A stretch of DNA of 64,000 nt from Peptostreptococcus canis (GTDB lineage Bacteria; Bacillota; Clostridia; Peptostreptococcales; Peptostreptococcaceae), in contig NZ_JABGBW010000001.1 in NCBI RefSeq assembly GCF_014229965.1, forward strand, positions 62,001-126,000, read 5' to 3'. This document shows, piece after piece, positions 51,946-60,729 of this stretch (positions are counted from its first letter, which is position 1; each line of letters opens with the position of its first letter). Made by a program: the position numbers and the translations under genes. The notes below the pieces were generated by a model. That model did no database searches and was not told the origin of the DNA. It worked only from the letters and a program-made list of their open reading frames with translations.

Positions 51946-53133
51946 TTGCTAGATTTTAAATATTTGATTGGTATTGCTATTATATTGCTCTCAACTAAGA
52001 TTTTTGGCGGACTTACTGAAAAAATTAAGTTACCTCAAGTCGTGGGAGCTTTGCTAGCGGGTATAATAATAGGTCCTTCAGTGTTAGGAATTGTTCATGA
52101 TACAAAATTTTTAGATGAGGTTGCAGAATTAGGTGTAATAATTTTGATGTTTATGGCTGGTCTGGATACTGATTTGAATCAGCTTAAAAAAAAGGGAGCA
52201 TCTTACTTAGTTATAGCTCTGTTTGGAGTGATTATACCATTAGTAGGTGGATTTTTATCTTATTTTTGGTTTTTCCATGTAAATCCGGCTTCAGAACAGG
52301 AATTATTAAAAGCAATATTTGTAGGTGTCGTACTTACTGCCACATCTGTTAGTATTACAGTAGAGGCATTAAGGGAGTTAGGGCATCTCACAGGAAGAAT
52401 AGGAAATGCAATACTAGGAGCTGCAATAGTAGATGATGTAATAGGTATAATTATACTTTCTATTGTAACTAGTTTTAAGGATTCAAGTATAAGTATTTCT
52501 ACGGTATTAATAAAAATTCTTGTATATTTTATTGCAATGTTTATTTTTGGGATTATTATCATGTATGGAGCCAGGTTGCTGGATTTAAAAACCAATAGAA
52601 GGCAAATAACGGTATATGTATTTGCATTAGTGTTATTTATTGCTTATATTTCTGAAGAATATGTAGGGATAGCAGATATAACCGGTGCTTATTTGGTCGG
52701 AATGATATTTAGCAAGTTTAGTATACGTAATGAAATAGTTAAAAAAATGAATATAATGTCTTATTTATTTTTTTCACCGATTTTCTTTGCGAGTATAGGC
52801 TTAAAAACAAAGCTTGATACTTTTTCGAGTTCAATGCTTGTATTTTCAATAATATTATTGGCAGTAGCAATATTCACCAAGATTTTGGGTGCTGGACTAG
52901 GAGCGAGAATTTGTAAATATACCAGACACGAAGCCGTTAATATAGGAATTGGCATGGTTTCAAGAGGAGAAGTAGCTCTGATTGTAGCTCAGAAAGGTTA
53001 TAATTTAGGGTTGATAGACCATGATATGTTTTCTCCTATAATATTGATGGTGGTTATTACAACTATACTTACTCCTGTTGTACTAAAATACACTATGAGC
53101 AAGAAAAATAATGATAGCCTTGAAGCTATTTGA
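51946..53133 (+). CDS. Cation/proton antiporter, CPA2 family (NapA/Kef type)
   Basis: A 395-residue membrane protein with about twelve helices. It follows the CPA2 pattern: KIKLPQVVGALLAGIIIGPS, VAELGVIILMFMAGLDTDL and the ion-binding segment LGAAIVDDVIGIIIL with the paired aspartates expected for electrogenic NapA-type exchange. MVSRGEVALIVAQKGYNLGL near the C-terminus is also typical. There is no TrkA/RCK domain. Translation starts at TTG behind AGGAGGGGG. It probably exchanges Na+ or K+ for protons. Confidence 0.92.
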   Translation: MLDFKYLIGIAIILLSTKIFGGLTEKIKLPQVVGALLAGIIIGPSVLGIVHDTKFLDEVAELGVIILMFMAGLDTDLNQLKKKGASYLVIALFGVIIPLVGGFLSYFWFFHVNPASEQELLKAIFVGVVLTATSVSITVEALRELGHLTGRIGNAILGAAIVDDVIGIIILSIVTSFKDSSISISTVLIKILVYFIAMFIFGIIIMYGARLLDLKTNRRQITVYVFALVLFIAYISEEYVGIADITGAYLVGMIFSKFSIRNEIVKKMNIMSYLFFSPIFFASIGLKTKLDTFSSSMLVFSIILLAVAIFTKILGAGLGARICKYTRHEAVNIGIGMVSRGEVALIVAQKGYNLGLIDHDMFSPIILMVVITTILTPVVLKYTMSKKNNDSLEAI

Positions 53134-53229
53134 TAAGTATTTTGTAGTAAATATTTCTATATATAATAGTATATTGCTATTGTGAGCATATGGTTAACTA
53201 TGTGCAAAAAATTGTAATTTTAAAATCAT

Positions 53230-53318
53230 AAAAACCGTAAAAAGCGTTTATATTACAACTGAAATTTTAAATTATTTCTGTACTTTAAATATAAATTGTT
53301 TTTGCGGTTTTTTATATT
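53230..53318 (+). terminator. Probable terminator of the antiporter gene
   Basis: A 14-bp stem with one G-U pair (53230-53243 with 53299-53312), a 55-nt loop and a T-run. It lies in the 349-bp gap 53134-53482, whose remainder holds the fprA promoter. Confidence 0.6.
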
Positions 53319-53381
53319 TTATAAATAAAATAGTTTAAATATTAGGAAAATTTCATCCTGAGAGCATTGACAATACTATTA

Positions 53382-53410
53382 TAGACAAGGAATAACAATT
53401 ATTGTATAAT
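53382..53410 (+). promoter_or_regulatory. fprA promoter with PerR-like palindrome
   Basis: TAGACA (53382-53387), 17-bp spacer, TATAAT (53405-53410). The palindrome ACAAT-T-ATTGT at 53395-53405 lies in the spacer; the surrounding 15-mer fits the PerR box TTATAATNATTATAA at 10 of 14 positions, so peroxide control is possible. Confidence 0.5.
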
Positions 53411-53482
53411 GTATGGTAGGTAATGATAATAATTTATAATAATATTAAATTTTAAAAAATAGAAGGGAGAGATTTAAAAAAA

Positions 53483-54685
53483 ATGAATACAGTTTCCGTA
53501 GAAATTTTAAAGGACCTATATTATATGGGTGTGAATGATAGAGAAACAAATCTATTTGAAAATATGTGGCCTTTGCCGGAAGGAGTGGCTTATAACTCTT
53601 ATTTAATAACAGATGAAAAAACAGCACTTTTAGATACAGTTAAAATAACTAAGGTAGATGGTTTTATCGATTCTCTTAAGGATAATTTGGGAGGAAGAAA
53701 TTTAGATTATTTAGTTGTTCATCATATGGAACCGGATCACTCCGGATGTATAAAGACAGTAAGAGATTTATATCCTGAAGTAACGATTGTGGGCAATAAA
53801 AAGACTAAGAGCATGATGAGTGATTATTTGGATATTGAAATAGGAAATTTCGTTGAAGTAAAAGATGGAGATACTCTTGATTTAGGAAATAGAAAACTTA
53901 CTTTTGTGAATACTCCTATGGTTCACTGGCCGGAATCTATGGTAAGTTATGAGTCAACTGATAAAATACTATTTTCACAGGATATTTTTGGAGGATTTGG
54001 AGCCCTAAATGGAACTATTTTTGATGATGAAATGAATTTCGAGTTTTTCCAGGATGAAATGAGAAGATATTATTCTAATATAGTAGGAAAATATTCTAAG
54101 CAGGCAGCTAAAGCACTTCAGAAAGTTAAGGCGTTAGATATAAATATAATTTGTCCTGTTCATGGTATAGTATGGCGAACAAATCCCGATCGTATAGTTG
54201 ATGAATATATTAAATATGCGAATCAAGTGAATGAAGAGGGTGTGGTAATTGCTTATGGTTCAATGTATGGAAATACTGAAAAAATGGCAGATTATCTAGC
54301 TAGATTCCTTGCCGAAGAAGGAATTAAGAATGTAAAAGTCTTTGATGTTTCTAAAACACATGTTTCATATATATTGAGTGAAATATGGAAATATAAAGGC
54401 GTTATAATAGGAAGTTGTACTTATAACAATTCGGTATATCCTAATGTAAATCAATTGCTTTATACATTGAAAATGAATAAATTAAATAACCATGTATTGG
54501 GAATTTTTGGTTCTTATGGATGGAGCGGCGGAGCTGTTAAAGAGCTTTCAGAATTCGCTTCAGAAGGTGGAAATTTCGAGGTTGTTCCTACTGTAGTTGA
54601 AACTAAGGGAACGATGAAAGAAGATGATGTAGAAGGATTAAAGAAAATGGCTAAGGAAATGGCCGGATTATTAAAAGCAGAATAA
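53483..54685 (+). CDS. fprA: A-type flavoprotein (flavodiiron protein FprA)
   Basis: A 400-residue flavodiiron enzyme that reduces oxygen to water (and in some cases nitric oxide) in anaerobes. The metallo-beta-lactamase-like domain carries the diiron motif HMEPDH with H81, E83, D85 and H86, and TPMVHWPESM with the next histidine; the second domain (about 253-398) is a flavodoxin with AYGSMYGNTEKMAD. Electrons come from a rubredoxin or NADH rubredoxin reductase not encoded here. GAAGGGAGAG lies before the ATG. Confidence 0.96.
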   Translation: MNTVSVEILKDLYYMGVNDRETNLFENMWPLPEGVAYNSYLITDEKTALLDTVKITKVDGFIDSLKDNLGGRNLDYLVVHHMEPDHSGCIKTVRDLYPEVTIVGNKKTKSMMSDYLDIEIGNFVEVKDGDTLDLGNRKLTFVNTPMVHWPESMVSYESTDKILFSQDIFGGFGALNGTIFDDEMNFEFFQDEMRRYYSNIVGKYSKQAAKALQKVKALDINIICPVHGIVWRTNPDRIVDEYIKYANQVNEEGVVIAYGSMYGNTEKMADYLARFLAEEGIKNVKVFDVSKTHVSYILSEIWKYKGVIIGSCTYNNSVYPNVNQLLYTLKMNKLNNHVLGIFGSYGWSGGAVKELSEFASEGGNFEVVPTVVETKGTMKEDDVEGLKKMAKEMAGLLKAE

Positions 54686-54766
54686 TATATAATTAATCGG
54701 ATTGTGTATAAATATATTTGCTGAAAAATTATTTAAAAAGGAGATAGCATTTAGCTATAGATAAAA

Positions 54767-55231
54767 ATGATTAGAGGATTTGAAATAGTATCGGATGAAC
54801 ATAGAAAATATCCAAATATGAATATAGTAATGCCCCAAAGAGGTACATCTAAGTCAGCGGGATATGATTTTTGTACTCCGGTAGATATTGTTATTCCACC
54901 TGGAGGTAAATCTGATGTTATATTTACAGATGTAAAAGCTTATATGTTACCGGATGAAGTATTGACTACTCACGTGAGAAGCTCGATAGGCATGAAGAGA
55001 GGGCTTGTACTAGCAAATACAACCGGCATTATAGACTCGGATTATTATTCTAATCCCGATAATGATGGAAATATAGGTTTTATGTTGAGAAACCTAACTG
55101 ATGAAGAAGTCGTTATAAAGGCTGGAGAAAGAGTTATACAGGGAATATTTGTAAAATATCTGGTAGTTGATAATGATTCACCTAAGTCTGAAGAAAGACT
55201 GGGAGGAGTAGGCTCTACCGGCAGAAAATAG
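54767..55231 (+). CDS. dut: dUTP diphosphatase
   Basis: A 154-residue trimeric dUTPase that keeps uracil out of DNA and supplies dUMP for thymidylate synthesis. Motif 1 is SAGYDF, motif 2 VRSSIGMKRGL, motif 3 (TTGIIDSDYYSNPDNDGNI) and motif 4 (AGERVIQGIFVKYL) are all present; the C-terminal motif 5 appears as EERLGGVGSTGRK. The asparagine-aspartate-rich insert PDNDG is larger than in E. coli Dut. AAAGGAG lies about 24 bp upstream and GATAG nearer, so the ribosome-binding site is weak. Confidence 0.93.
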   Translation: MIRGFEIVSDEHRKYPNMNIVMPQRGTSKSAGYDFCTPVDIVIPPGGKSDVIFTDVKAYMLPDEVLTTHVRSSIGMKRGLVLANTTGIIDSDYYSNPDNDGNIGFMLRNLTDEEVVIKAGERVIQGIFVKYLVVDNDSPKSEERLGGVGSTGRK

Positions 55232-55278
55232 TTTAAAATGGACTTTAAATTTCACTTAAAAAGTGATATAATATATAG

Positions 55279-55348
55279 TGTTATTCGTGTACGAATTAAA
55301 GTCTAAAAACAAAAAAGGTGATCTAGATTAATTCTAGGTCATTTTTTT
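55279..55348 (+). ncRNA. Candidate short transcript or leader remnant
   Basis: TATAAT at 55267-55272 is followed by the inverted repeat ATTCGT-GT-ACGAAT (55283-55296) and, after 22 nt, a terminator (TGATCTAGA 55319-55327 with 55333-55341, then eight T). No frame lies between. It could be a small RNA of about 70 nt or simply the dUTPase terminator with a chance -10. Confidence 0.3.
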
Positions 55349-55384
55349 TATTTTAATAATATTATTTTGATAAATTAAAAGAAT

Positions 55385-55432
55385 TTAACAATGCAACCAA
55401 CTATGTTATAATAAAAAAAGAACGTATGTTCT
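55385..55432 (+). promoter_or_regulatory. LexA (SOS) box and promoter of the Y-family polymerase gene
   Basis: TTAACA (55385-55390), 16-bp spacer, TATAAT (55407-55412). Just downstream the palindrome AGAAC-GTAT-GTTCT (55419-55432) matches the Gram-positive LexA box core GAAC-N4-GTTC, placed over the transcription start. Confidence 0.8.
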
Positions 55433-55457
55433 TTAAGTTGGAGGTGAATTTTAATTT

Positions 55458-56702
55458 ATGAAAAAGATATTTTTTCATGTCGATGTGAATTCGGCTTATT
55501 TGAGTTGGGAGTCGGTTAGAAGATTAAGAGAAGACAGCAAAGCAATGGATTTAAGAGAAATACCGTCGGCTATAATTGGAGATCCTAGTAGAAGAAGCGG
55601 AATAATATTAGCCAAGAGCAGTATGGCTAAAAAATTTGGAGTAAAGACAGGAGAACCGGTAAATATATCAAGAAAAAAATGTCCACTCTTATATACGGTA
55701 CCGGCCGACTTTGATTTATATGTCGAACAATCCAATTTATTGATGAAATTATTAAAAGAGTATTCTCCAAATGTATATCAATATTCCATAGATGAAGCTT
55801 TTATAGATATGAGCGGAACAGGTCGATTATTCGGGGAACCTATTTCATGTGCAAATAGAATAAGAGAAAGAATAAGATTGGAGTTAGGGTTTACTGTAAA
55901 TATTGGCATAGGGAATAATATGGCAACAGCTAAAATGGCAGGGGAATTTTCAAAACCGGATAAAACTCATACTTTATTTGAAGATGAAATAGAAGAAAAA
56001 TTGTGGAAACTTCCTATAGAAGATTTATTTTTTGTGGGAAGAAAATCTTCTATGAAATTGAAAAATATGGGCATTTATACGATTGGTGATTTAGCAAAAA
56101 TGGATATAGAAGTAGTAAGAAAAAAGTTGAATAAATATGGTGAAATTATACATAATCATGCCAATGGAAAAGATGGATATGAATTTTTAAAAAATAAAAC
56201 TAAGAATAAATCAATAGGTAATTCAATGACTGCACCTAGTGATATCTGTGATACGAAAAATGCAAATCTGGCAATTTTATCTTTATGTGAAACCGTGTGT
56301 GCGAGACTAAGAAAAAGAAATATGAAAGCCATGATTGTATCGATTGAATTGGTCGATTCTAACTTTAATAGATATCATAAACAGAAGAAAATGAAAAATA
56401 AAAGTAATGAAGTAAGCATAATTTATCATGAGGCGGTTATTTTATTTGAGGAATTATGGAATGGGAAACCTCTTAGACATATAGGAATTTCTACCGGCAA
56501 AGTAGAGGGTGAAATATTTGAACAGATGAATTTTTTTGATGAAATATCATCAAAGGAAGAAAAACTATACAAGGCACTGGACTCTATAAGGGAAAAATAT
56601 GGAGAAGATTCTGTGCAGAGAGCGGTTTTTATAGATAATTATATTTCTCATATGGAAGGGGGAACATCAAAAAAGAAAAAAAATGGTATTATATACTTAT
56701 AA
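55458..56702 (+). CDS. dinB: Y-family DNA polymerase (Pol IV/UmuC-like)
   Basis: A 414-residue translesion polymerase. The catalytic carboxylates are D9 in FFHVDVNSAYLSW and D112-E113 in YSIDEAFIDMSG; FTVNIGIGNNMATAKMAGEF is the palm segment and VRKKLNKYGE lies in the helix-hairpin-helix thumb. The N-terminus (ESVRRLREDSKAMDLRE) with its long insert is like the Bacillus YqjW/UvrX branch rather than classical DinB. No beta-clamp motif stands out clearly except QMNFFD near residue 355. GGAGGTG lies before the ATG, and a LexA box precedes the gene. Confidence 0.9.
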   Translation: MKKIFFHVDVNSAYLSWESVRRLREDSKAMDLREIPSAIIGDPSRRSGIILAKSSMAKKFGVKTGEPVNISRKKCPLLYTVPADFDLYVEQSNLLMKLLKEYSPNVYQYSIDEAFIDMSGTGRLFGEPISCANRIRERIRLELGFTVNIGIGNNMATAKMAGEFSKPDKTHTLFEDEIEEKLWKLPIEDLFFVGRKSSMKLKNMGIYTIGDLAKMDIEVVRKKLNKYGEIIHNHANGKDGYEFLKNKTKNKSIGNSMTAPSDICDTKNANLAILSLCETVCARLRKRNMKAMIVSIELVDSNFNRYHKQKKMKNKSNEVSIIYHEAVILFEELWNGKPLRHIGISTGKVEGEIFEQMNFFDEISSKEEKLYKALDSIREKYGEDSVQRAVFIDNYISHMEGGTSKKKKNGIIYL

Positions 56703-56805
56703 ATAGGGTATATAAATTTATGTAAATATATAATATACAAATTATTTTGCATATGAAATTTGCATATGAAGGATTATAAATAAATTAATTTGAATGGAGA
56801 GAAAT

Positions 56806-58242
56806 ATGAATAGTAATATAGGTGTAGTAGGATTATCGGTTATGGGAATGAATCTCGCTTTGAATATGGCAGACAATGGATATAGAGTATCTATATTCAA
56901 TAGAACGATTTCTGTTGTAGATAAGGTTATGGAAGAAAATTTTCATAAAAACTTTACCTCGACATATAGTTTGAAAGAATTTGTAAAATCTTTGGAAAAA
57001 CCAAGGAGAATATTCTTGATGGTCAAATCCGGAAAACCGGTGGATATGCTTATAGAGCAATTGATTGATATCGTTGAAGAAGGAGATATCATTATAGACG
57101 GGGGAAACTCTTTTTATAAGGATACTATAAGAAGAACAAATTATTTAAAGGAAAAAAACATAAATTTTCTGGGTGTAGGAATATCCGGGGGAGAAGAAGG
57201 GGCAAGATTTGGACCGGCGATAATGCCTGGAGGAACTGAGGAAGCATATAAATATGTAAAGGATATATTTGAAGATATATCCGCCAAAGCCTATGGGGAA
57301 TCTTGTTGTAAATATATTTCTGAAGATGGTTCGGGGCATTATGTAAAAATGGTCCACAATGGAATAGAGTATGCTGATATGCAGCTTATAAGTGAAGCCT
57401 ATGCAATATTGAAAAATATAGGCGGATTAAACAATCATGAAATACAGAAGGTATTTGAGGATTGGAACAAAAGTGAACTCGAAAGTTATCTAATAGAGAT
57501 AACTGCAAATATATTCAAAGTAAAAGAAGATGACGGAACATATTTACTGGATAATATAATGGACAAGGCATCTCAAAAGGGAACCGGAAAATGGACAAAT
57601 TTGGAAGCAATAGATTTAGGTGTTGATATATCAGTTATTTCTGCTGCATTAAATGCCAGGTTTATGTCTAATTTAAAGGATGAAAGGACAAAAGCCGAGA
57701 ATATTATATTTAAAAACACAGTAGGAAATAATCAAGATCTAAATATCAATTTGAATATGGACAGAAAAGAACTTATAAAATTAGTTAAAAATAGTCTTTA
57801 TATATCAAAAATAGTATCTTATGCACAGGGATTTAAATTGCTTAAAGCTGCTGAAAAAGAATATTCCTGGAATCTGAATTTTTCAGAAATAGCAAAGATA
57901 TTCAGAGGTGGATGCATAATAAGAGCAAAATTTTTAAATGATATATCCGATGCATTTGTAGCAGAATCGGATGTAGATAATCTTATACTTACTAAATTTT
58001 TCTCCAATGAGATAAATACCGGGTTGGAGGATTTAAGAAGACTTTTATCAATAACCGTTCAGCAAGGCGTTCCGGTGAGTGCAATGTCTTCTGCATTGGG
58101 ATATATAGATACCTATAGAACATCTAGAAGTAGTGCCAATTTAATTCAGGCACAAAGAGATTATTTTGGTGCACATACTTTTGAAAGATTAGACAGGGAG
58201 GGTAGCTTCCACTATGAATGGATTGAAAACAATGAAAAATAA
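56806..58242 (+). CDS. gnd: 6-phosphogluconate dehydrogenase, decarboxylating
   Basis: Oxidises 6-phosphogluconate to ribulose 5-phosphate with NADPH or NADH formation. The 478-residue protein has the N-terminal Rossmann motif GVVGLSVMGMNLALNMADNG, DGGNSFYKDT, the substrate loop VGISGGEEGARFGPAIMPGG and GSGHYVKMVHNGIEYADMQL with the catalytic lysine, and the C-terminal AQRDYFGAHTFERLD. GGAGAG favours ATG 56806 over 56794. The zwf gene starts within its last 29 bp. No 6-phosphogluconolactonase gene lies in between. Confidence 0.96.
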   Translation: MNSNIGVVGLSVMGMNLALNMADNGYRVSIFNRTISVVDKVMEENFHKNFTSTYSLKEFVKSLEKPRRIFLMVKSGKPVDMLIEQLIDIVEEGDIIIDGGNSFYKDTIRRTNYLKEKNINFLGVGISGGEEGARFGPAIMPGGTEEAYKYVKDIFEDISAKAYGESCCKYISEDGSGHYVKMVHNGIEYADMQLISEAYAILKNIGGLNNHEIQKVFEDWNKSELESYLIEITANIFKVKEDDGTYLLDNIMDKASQKGTGKWTNLEAIDLGVDISVISAALNARFMSNLKDERTKAENIIFKNTVGNNQDLNINLNMDRKELIKLVKNSLYISKIVSYAQGFKLLKAAEKEYSWNLNFSEIAKIFRGGCIIRAKFLNDISDAFVAESDVDNLILTKFFSNEINTGLEDLRRLLSITVQQGVPVSAMSSALGYIDTYRTSRSSANLIQAQRDYFGAHTFERLDREGSFHYEWIENNEK

Positions 58243-59599
58243 TGGAATAGTAATATTTGGAGGAACCGGAGATTTGGCCTATAGAAAGTTATTTCCGGCG
58301 TTATATAATCTATTTTGTCTGGGAAAGCTTCCTCGAGATTATAGAATAGTTGGAATAGGAAGAAGAGACTATTCTCAGGAAGATTATAAAAACATAGTTA
58401 GAGATTGGATGAAGGATTTTTCGAGGCTAAAATATACCGAATCCGATTTCAATGAGTTTAAAGAACTTATACATTATTATGAAATGGATATGAGTAAAGA
58501 AGAAGATTATAATGGATTAATAGACTTTTTAAATAATCAGGGTATAATAAAATCAGAACTTATATATTATTATGCCGTATCTCCACAGCTATTTTTACCG
58601 ATAACGAATGGACTAAAGAAAGTTCAGTGTTGCACAGGAAAAACCAAGGTAATAATAGAAAAGCCATTTGGAGAAAATATAGAGTCTGCGGAGAAAGTAT
58701 ATGATTCACTTAGAGAATATTTCAAGGATGAAAATATATATCATATAGATCATTATCTCGGTAAGGAAATGATAATAAATATAATGACTTTAAGGTTTGA
58801 AAATGCTATATTTTCCGGAGTATGGAATAAAGACTTTATAGAAAAAGTAGAAATAAATGCATATGAAAGTGTGGGAGTAGATAGCAGAGGCGGATATTAT
58901 GATAAGAGTGGTGCCCTTGCCGATATGGTTCAAAATCATTTATTTCAAATTATGTCAATAGTAGCCATGGAAAAACCAGAAGATTCATCCAGTTATATGA
59001 TAAAGGAAGCTCAAGGTGAGGTATTTAAATCACTAAAGCCTATTATTTCTGAAAATATAGATGAAAATTTAGTAATGGGGCAATATAAGGGTTACAGAGA
59101 AGAAGAAAAGGTAAATTCCGATTCAACTACAGAGACATATGTATCCCTAAAAGTAGAAATAGACAATGATAGATGGAGAGGAGTACCATTTATTTTAAGA
59201 ACAGGTAAAAAACTTCATACTAGAGAAAGTGAAGTGGTAATAAGCTTTAAATCCATGTCTAAAAATGCCGGTGGAAATAGCATAATAATCAAAATACAAC
59301 CCGATGAAGGTGTAAAACTGGATTTCAATATAAAGAAACCGGGAACTGAAAATCAAATAGAAAAAGTCGGTATGGATTTTTGTCAAAGTTGTATACTGGA
59401 GAATAGAGAAAACACTCCGGAAGCATATGAAAGATTATTATATGCTTGTATGGAGTCGGACAGAAGCCTTTTTTCACAATGGAATCATATAGAATTAAGT
59501 TGGAATTATATAAACAACATAATTGATTCTTATAAAAAATATTCAAATAAATTATATATGTATGAACAGGGTACAAAAGGACCAAAAGAGGCTTTATAA
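58214..59599 (+). CDS. zwf: Glucose-6-phosphate 1-dehydrogenase
   Basis: First enzyme of the oxidative pentose phosphate branch, giving NADPH and 6-phosphogluconolactone. The 461-residue protein has the coenzyme motif IFGGTGDLAYRKLFPALYNL, the substrate and catalytic segment IYHIDHYLGKEMI and GGYYDKSGALADMVQNHLFQ. The ATG at 58214 is 11 bp from GGGAGG and overlaps gnd by 29 bp; a second ATG at 58232 without a good site is the alternative. gnd-zwf order with overlap means a dedicated NADPH unit, followed by thioredoxin reductase. Confidence 0.96.
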   Translation: MNGLKTMKNNGIVIFGGTGDLAYRKLFPALYNLFCLGKLPRDYRIVGIGRRDYSQEDYKNIVRDWMKDFSRLKYTESDFNEFKELIHYYEMDMSKEEDYNGLIDFLNNQGIIKSELIYYYAVSPQLFLPITNGLKKVQCCTGKTKVIIEKPFGENIESAEKVYDSLREYFKDENIYHIDHYLGKEMIINIMTLRFENAIFSGVWNKDFIEKVEINAYESVGVDSRGGYYDKSGALADMVQNHLFQIMSIVAMEKPEDSSSYMIKEAQGEVFKSLKPIISENIDENLVMGQYKGYREEEKVNSDSTTETYVSLKVEIDNDRWRGVPFILRTGKKLHTRESEVVISFKSMSKNAGGNSIIIKIQPDEGVKLDFNIKKPGTENQIEKVGMDFCQSCILENRENTPEAYERLLYACMESDRSLFSQWNHIELSWNYINNIIDSYKKYSNKLYMYEQGTKGPKEAL

Positions 59600-59717
59600 T
59601 AAAATGACTATTAAAAACTAAAAAAATAGGGTATCATAGTATTAAAGTTATTTTTGAAAGAAATAATCCGTATTTTTGTAAATAATAAATTGAATGATTT
59701 ATAAATAGGAGGACATT

Positions 59718-60641
59718 ATGAGCGAAAAAGAAATTTATGACATAGTGATAATAGGTGGTGGACCAGGTGGAATGACAGCCGGTGTATATGGGGGAAGAGC
59801 CGAATTGAAAACTCTAATACTGGAAAAATCTTTTCATGGAGGTCAGATGGTTTCTACCAGTGATATAGAAAATTATCCTGCACTGCCTGAAACAAATGGT
59901 ATTCAGTTATCTAATGATATGTTGGAACATGCAAAAAAATTTGGTGCTAAAATAGATTACAAAGGAGTAGACTCAATAGAAGTATTAGAAGATGGGACTA
60001 AAAAATTAGTCACAGGAGGAGAAGAAATTCTTACCAAAACGGTAATACTATCTATGGGATCAACTTCCAGAAAATTAGGAATACCGAATGAGGAAAAATT
60101 TACAGGTAGAGGTGTAGGTTATTGTGCGATATGTGATGGTGGATTTTATAGAAATAAAGTTGTTGCAGTAAATGGCGGAGGAGATACTGCTGTAGAAGAT
60201 GCATTATATCTATCCAGAATTGCTTCAAAGGTCTACTTAGTACACAGAAGAGATGAGCTTAGAGCTAATAAAACTCTACAGACAAGATTATTTGAATCCG
60301 ATGTGGAAGTTGTTTGGAACAGCACTATAAAAGAAATTCAGGGTGACGATAAATTAAATGCAATTGTAACGGTAGATAAGACTGACGGTTCAGAAAGAAC
60401 TATAGAATTAGATGGATTATTTATTGCTATAGGTGGAATACCGACATCCGATTTAGTTAAGAATTTAGTTGACTTAGATCCACAGGGATATATAATAACC
60501 AATGAAAACTGTGAGACAAATATTCCTGGAATATTTGCTGTAGGGGATATAAGAAAAAAATCTTTAAGACAAATAATAACTGCAGCAGCAGATGGTGCTA
60601 TAGCGGTGCACTCTGCAGAAAAATATATATTGGAGCACTAA
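59718..60641 (+). CDS. trxB: Thioredoxin reductase
   Basis: A 307-residue FAD enzyme that reduces thioredoxin with NADPH. The FAD motif IIGGGPGGMTAGVYGGRAEL, the redox pair C136 and C139 in CAICDG, the NADPH motif VNGGGDTAVEDALYLSRIA and the C-terminal GIFAVGDIRKKSLRQI are present. AGGAGG lies before the ATG. It follows gnd-zwf by 118 bp; whether it is co-transcribed is unclear, but the NADPH link makes functional sense. The CAICDG cysteines are normal, with no sign of selenocysteine. Confidence 0.95.
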   Translation: MSEKEIYDIVIIGGGPGGMTAGVYGGRAELKTLILEKSFHGGQMVSTSDIENYPALPETNGIQLSNDMLEHAKKFGAKIDYKGVDSIEVLEDGTKKLVTGGEEILTKTVILSMGSTSRKLGIPNEEKFTGRGVGYCAICDGGFYRNKVVAVNGGGDTAVEDALYLSRIASKVYLVHRRDELRANKTLQTRLFESDVEVVWNSTIKEIQGDDKLNAIVTVDKTDGSERTIELDGLFIAIGGIPTSDLVKNLVDLDPQGYIITNENCETNIPGIFAVGDIRKKSLRQIITAAADGAIAVHSAEKYILEH

Positions 60642-60667
60642 AATTATAACGATATAAAAATGATAAA

Positions 60668-60714
60668 AAAACAGATAGAGTACATTTATACTGAATTCTA
60701 TCTGTTTTATTTTT
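60668..60714. terminator. Bidirectional terminator
   Basis: Perfect 12-bp stem AAAACAGATAGA (60668-60679) with 60697-60708, 17-nt loop and T-rich flank, between trxB and the opposing mntP. Confidence 0.85.
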
Positions 60715-60729
60715 ATAGTAAGATTAAGG

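Noticed and set aside
60120-60140. Selenocysteine in thioredoxin reductase, suggested by the selenium cluster
   Set aside because: The active site is the normal CAICDG and no in-frame TGA occurs.
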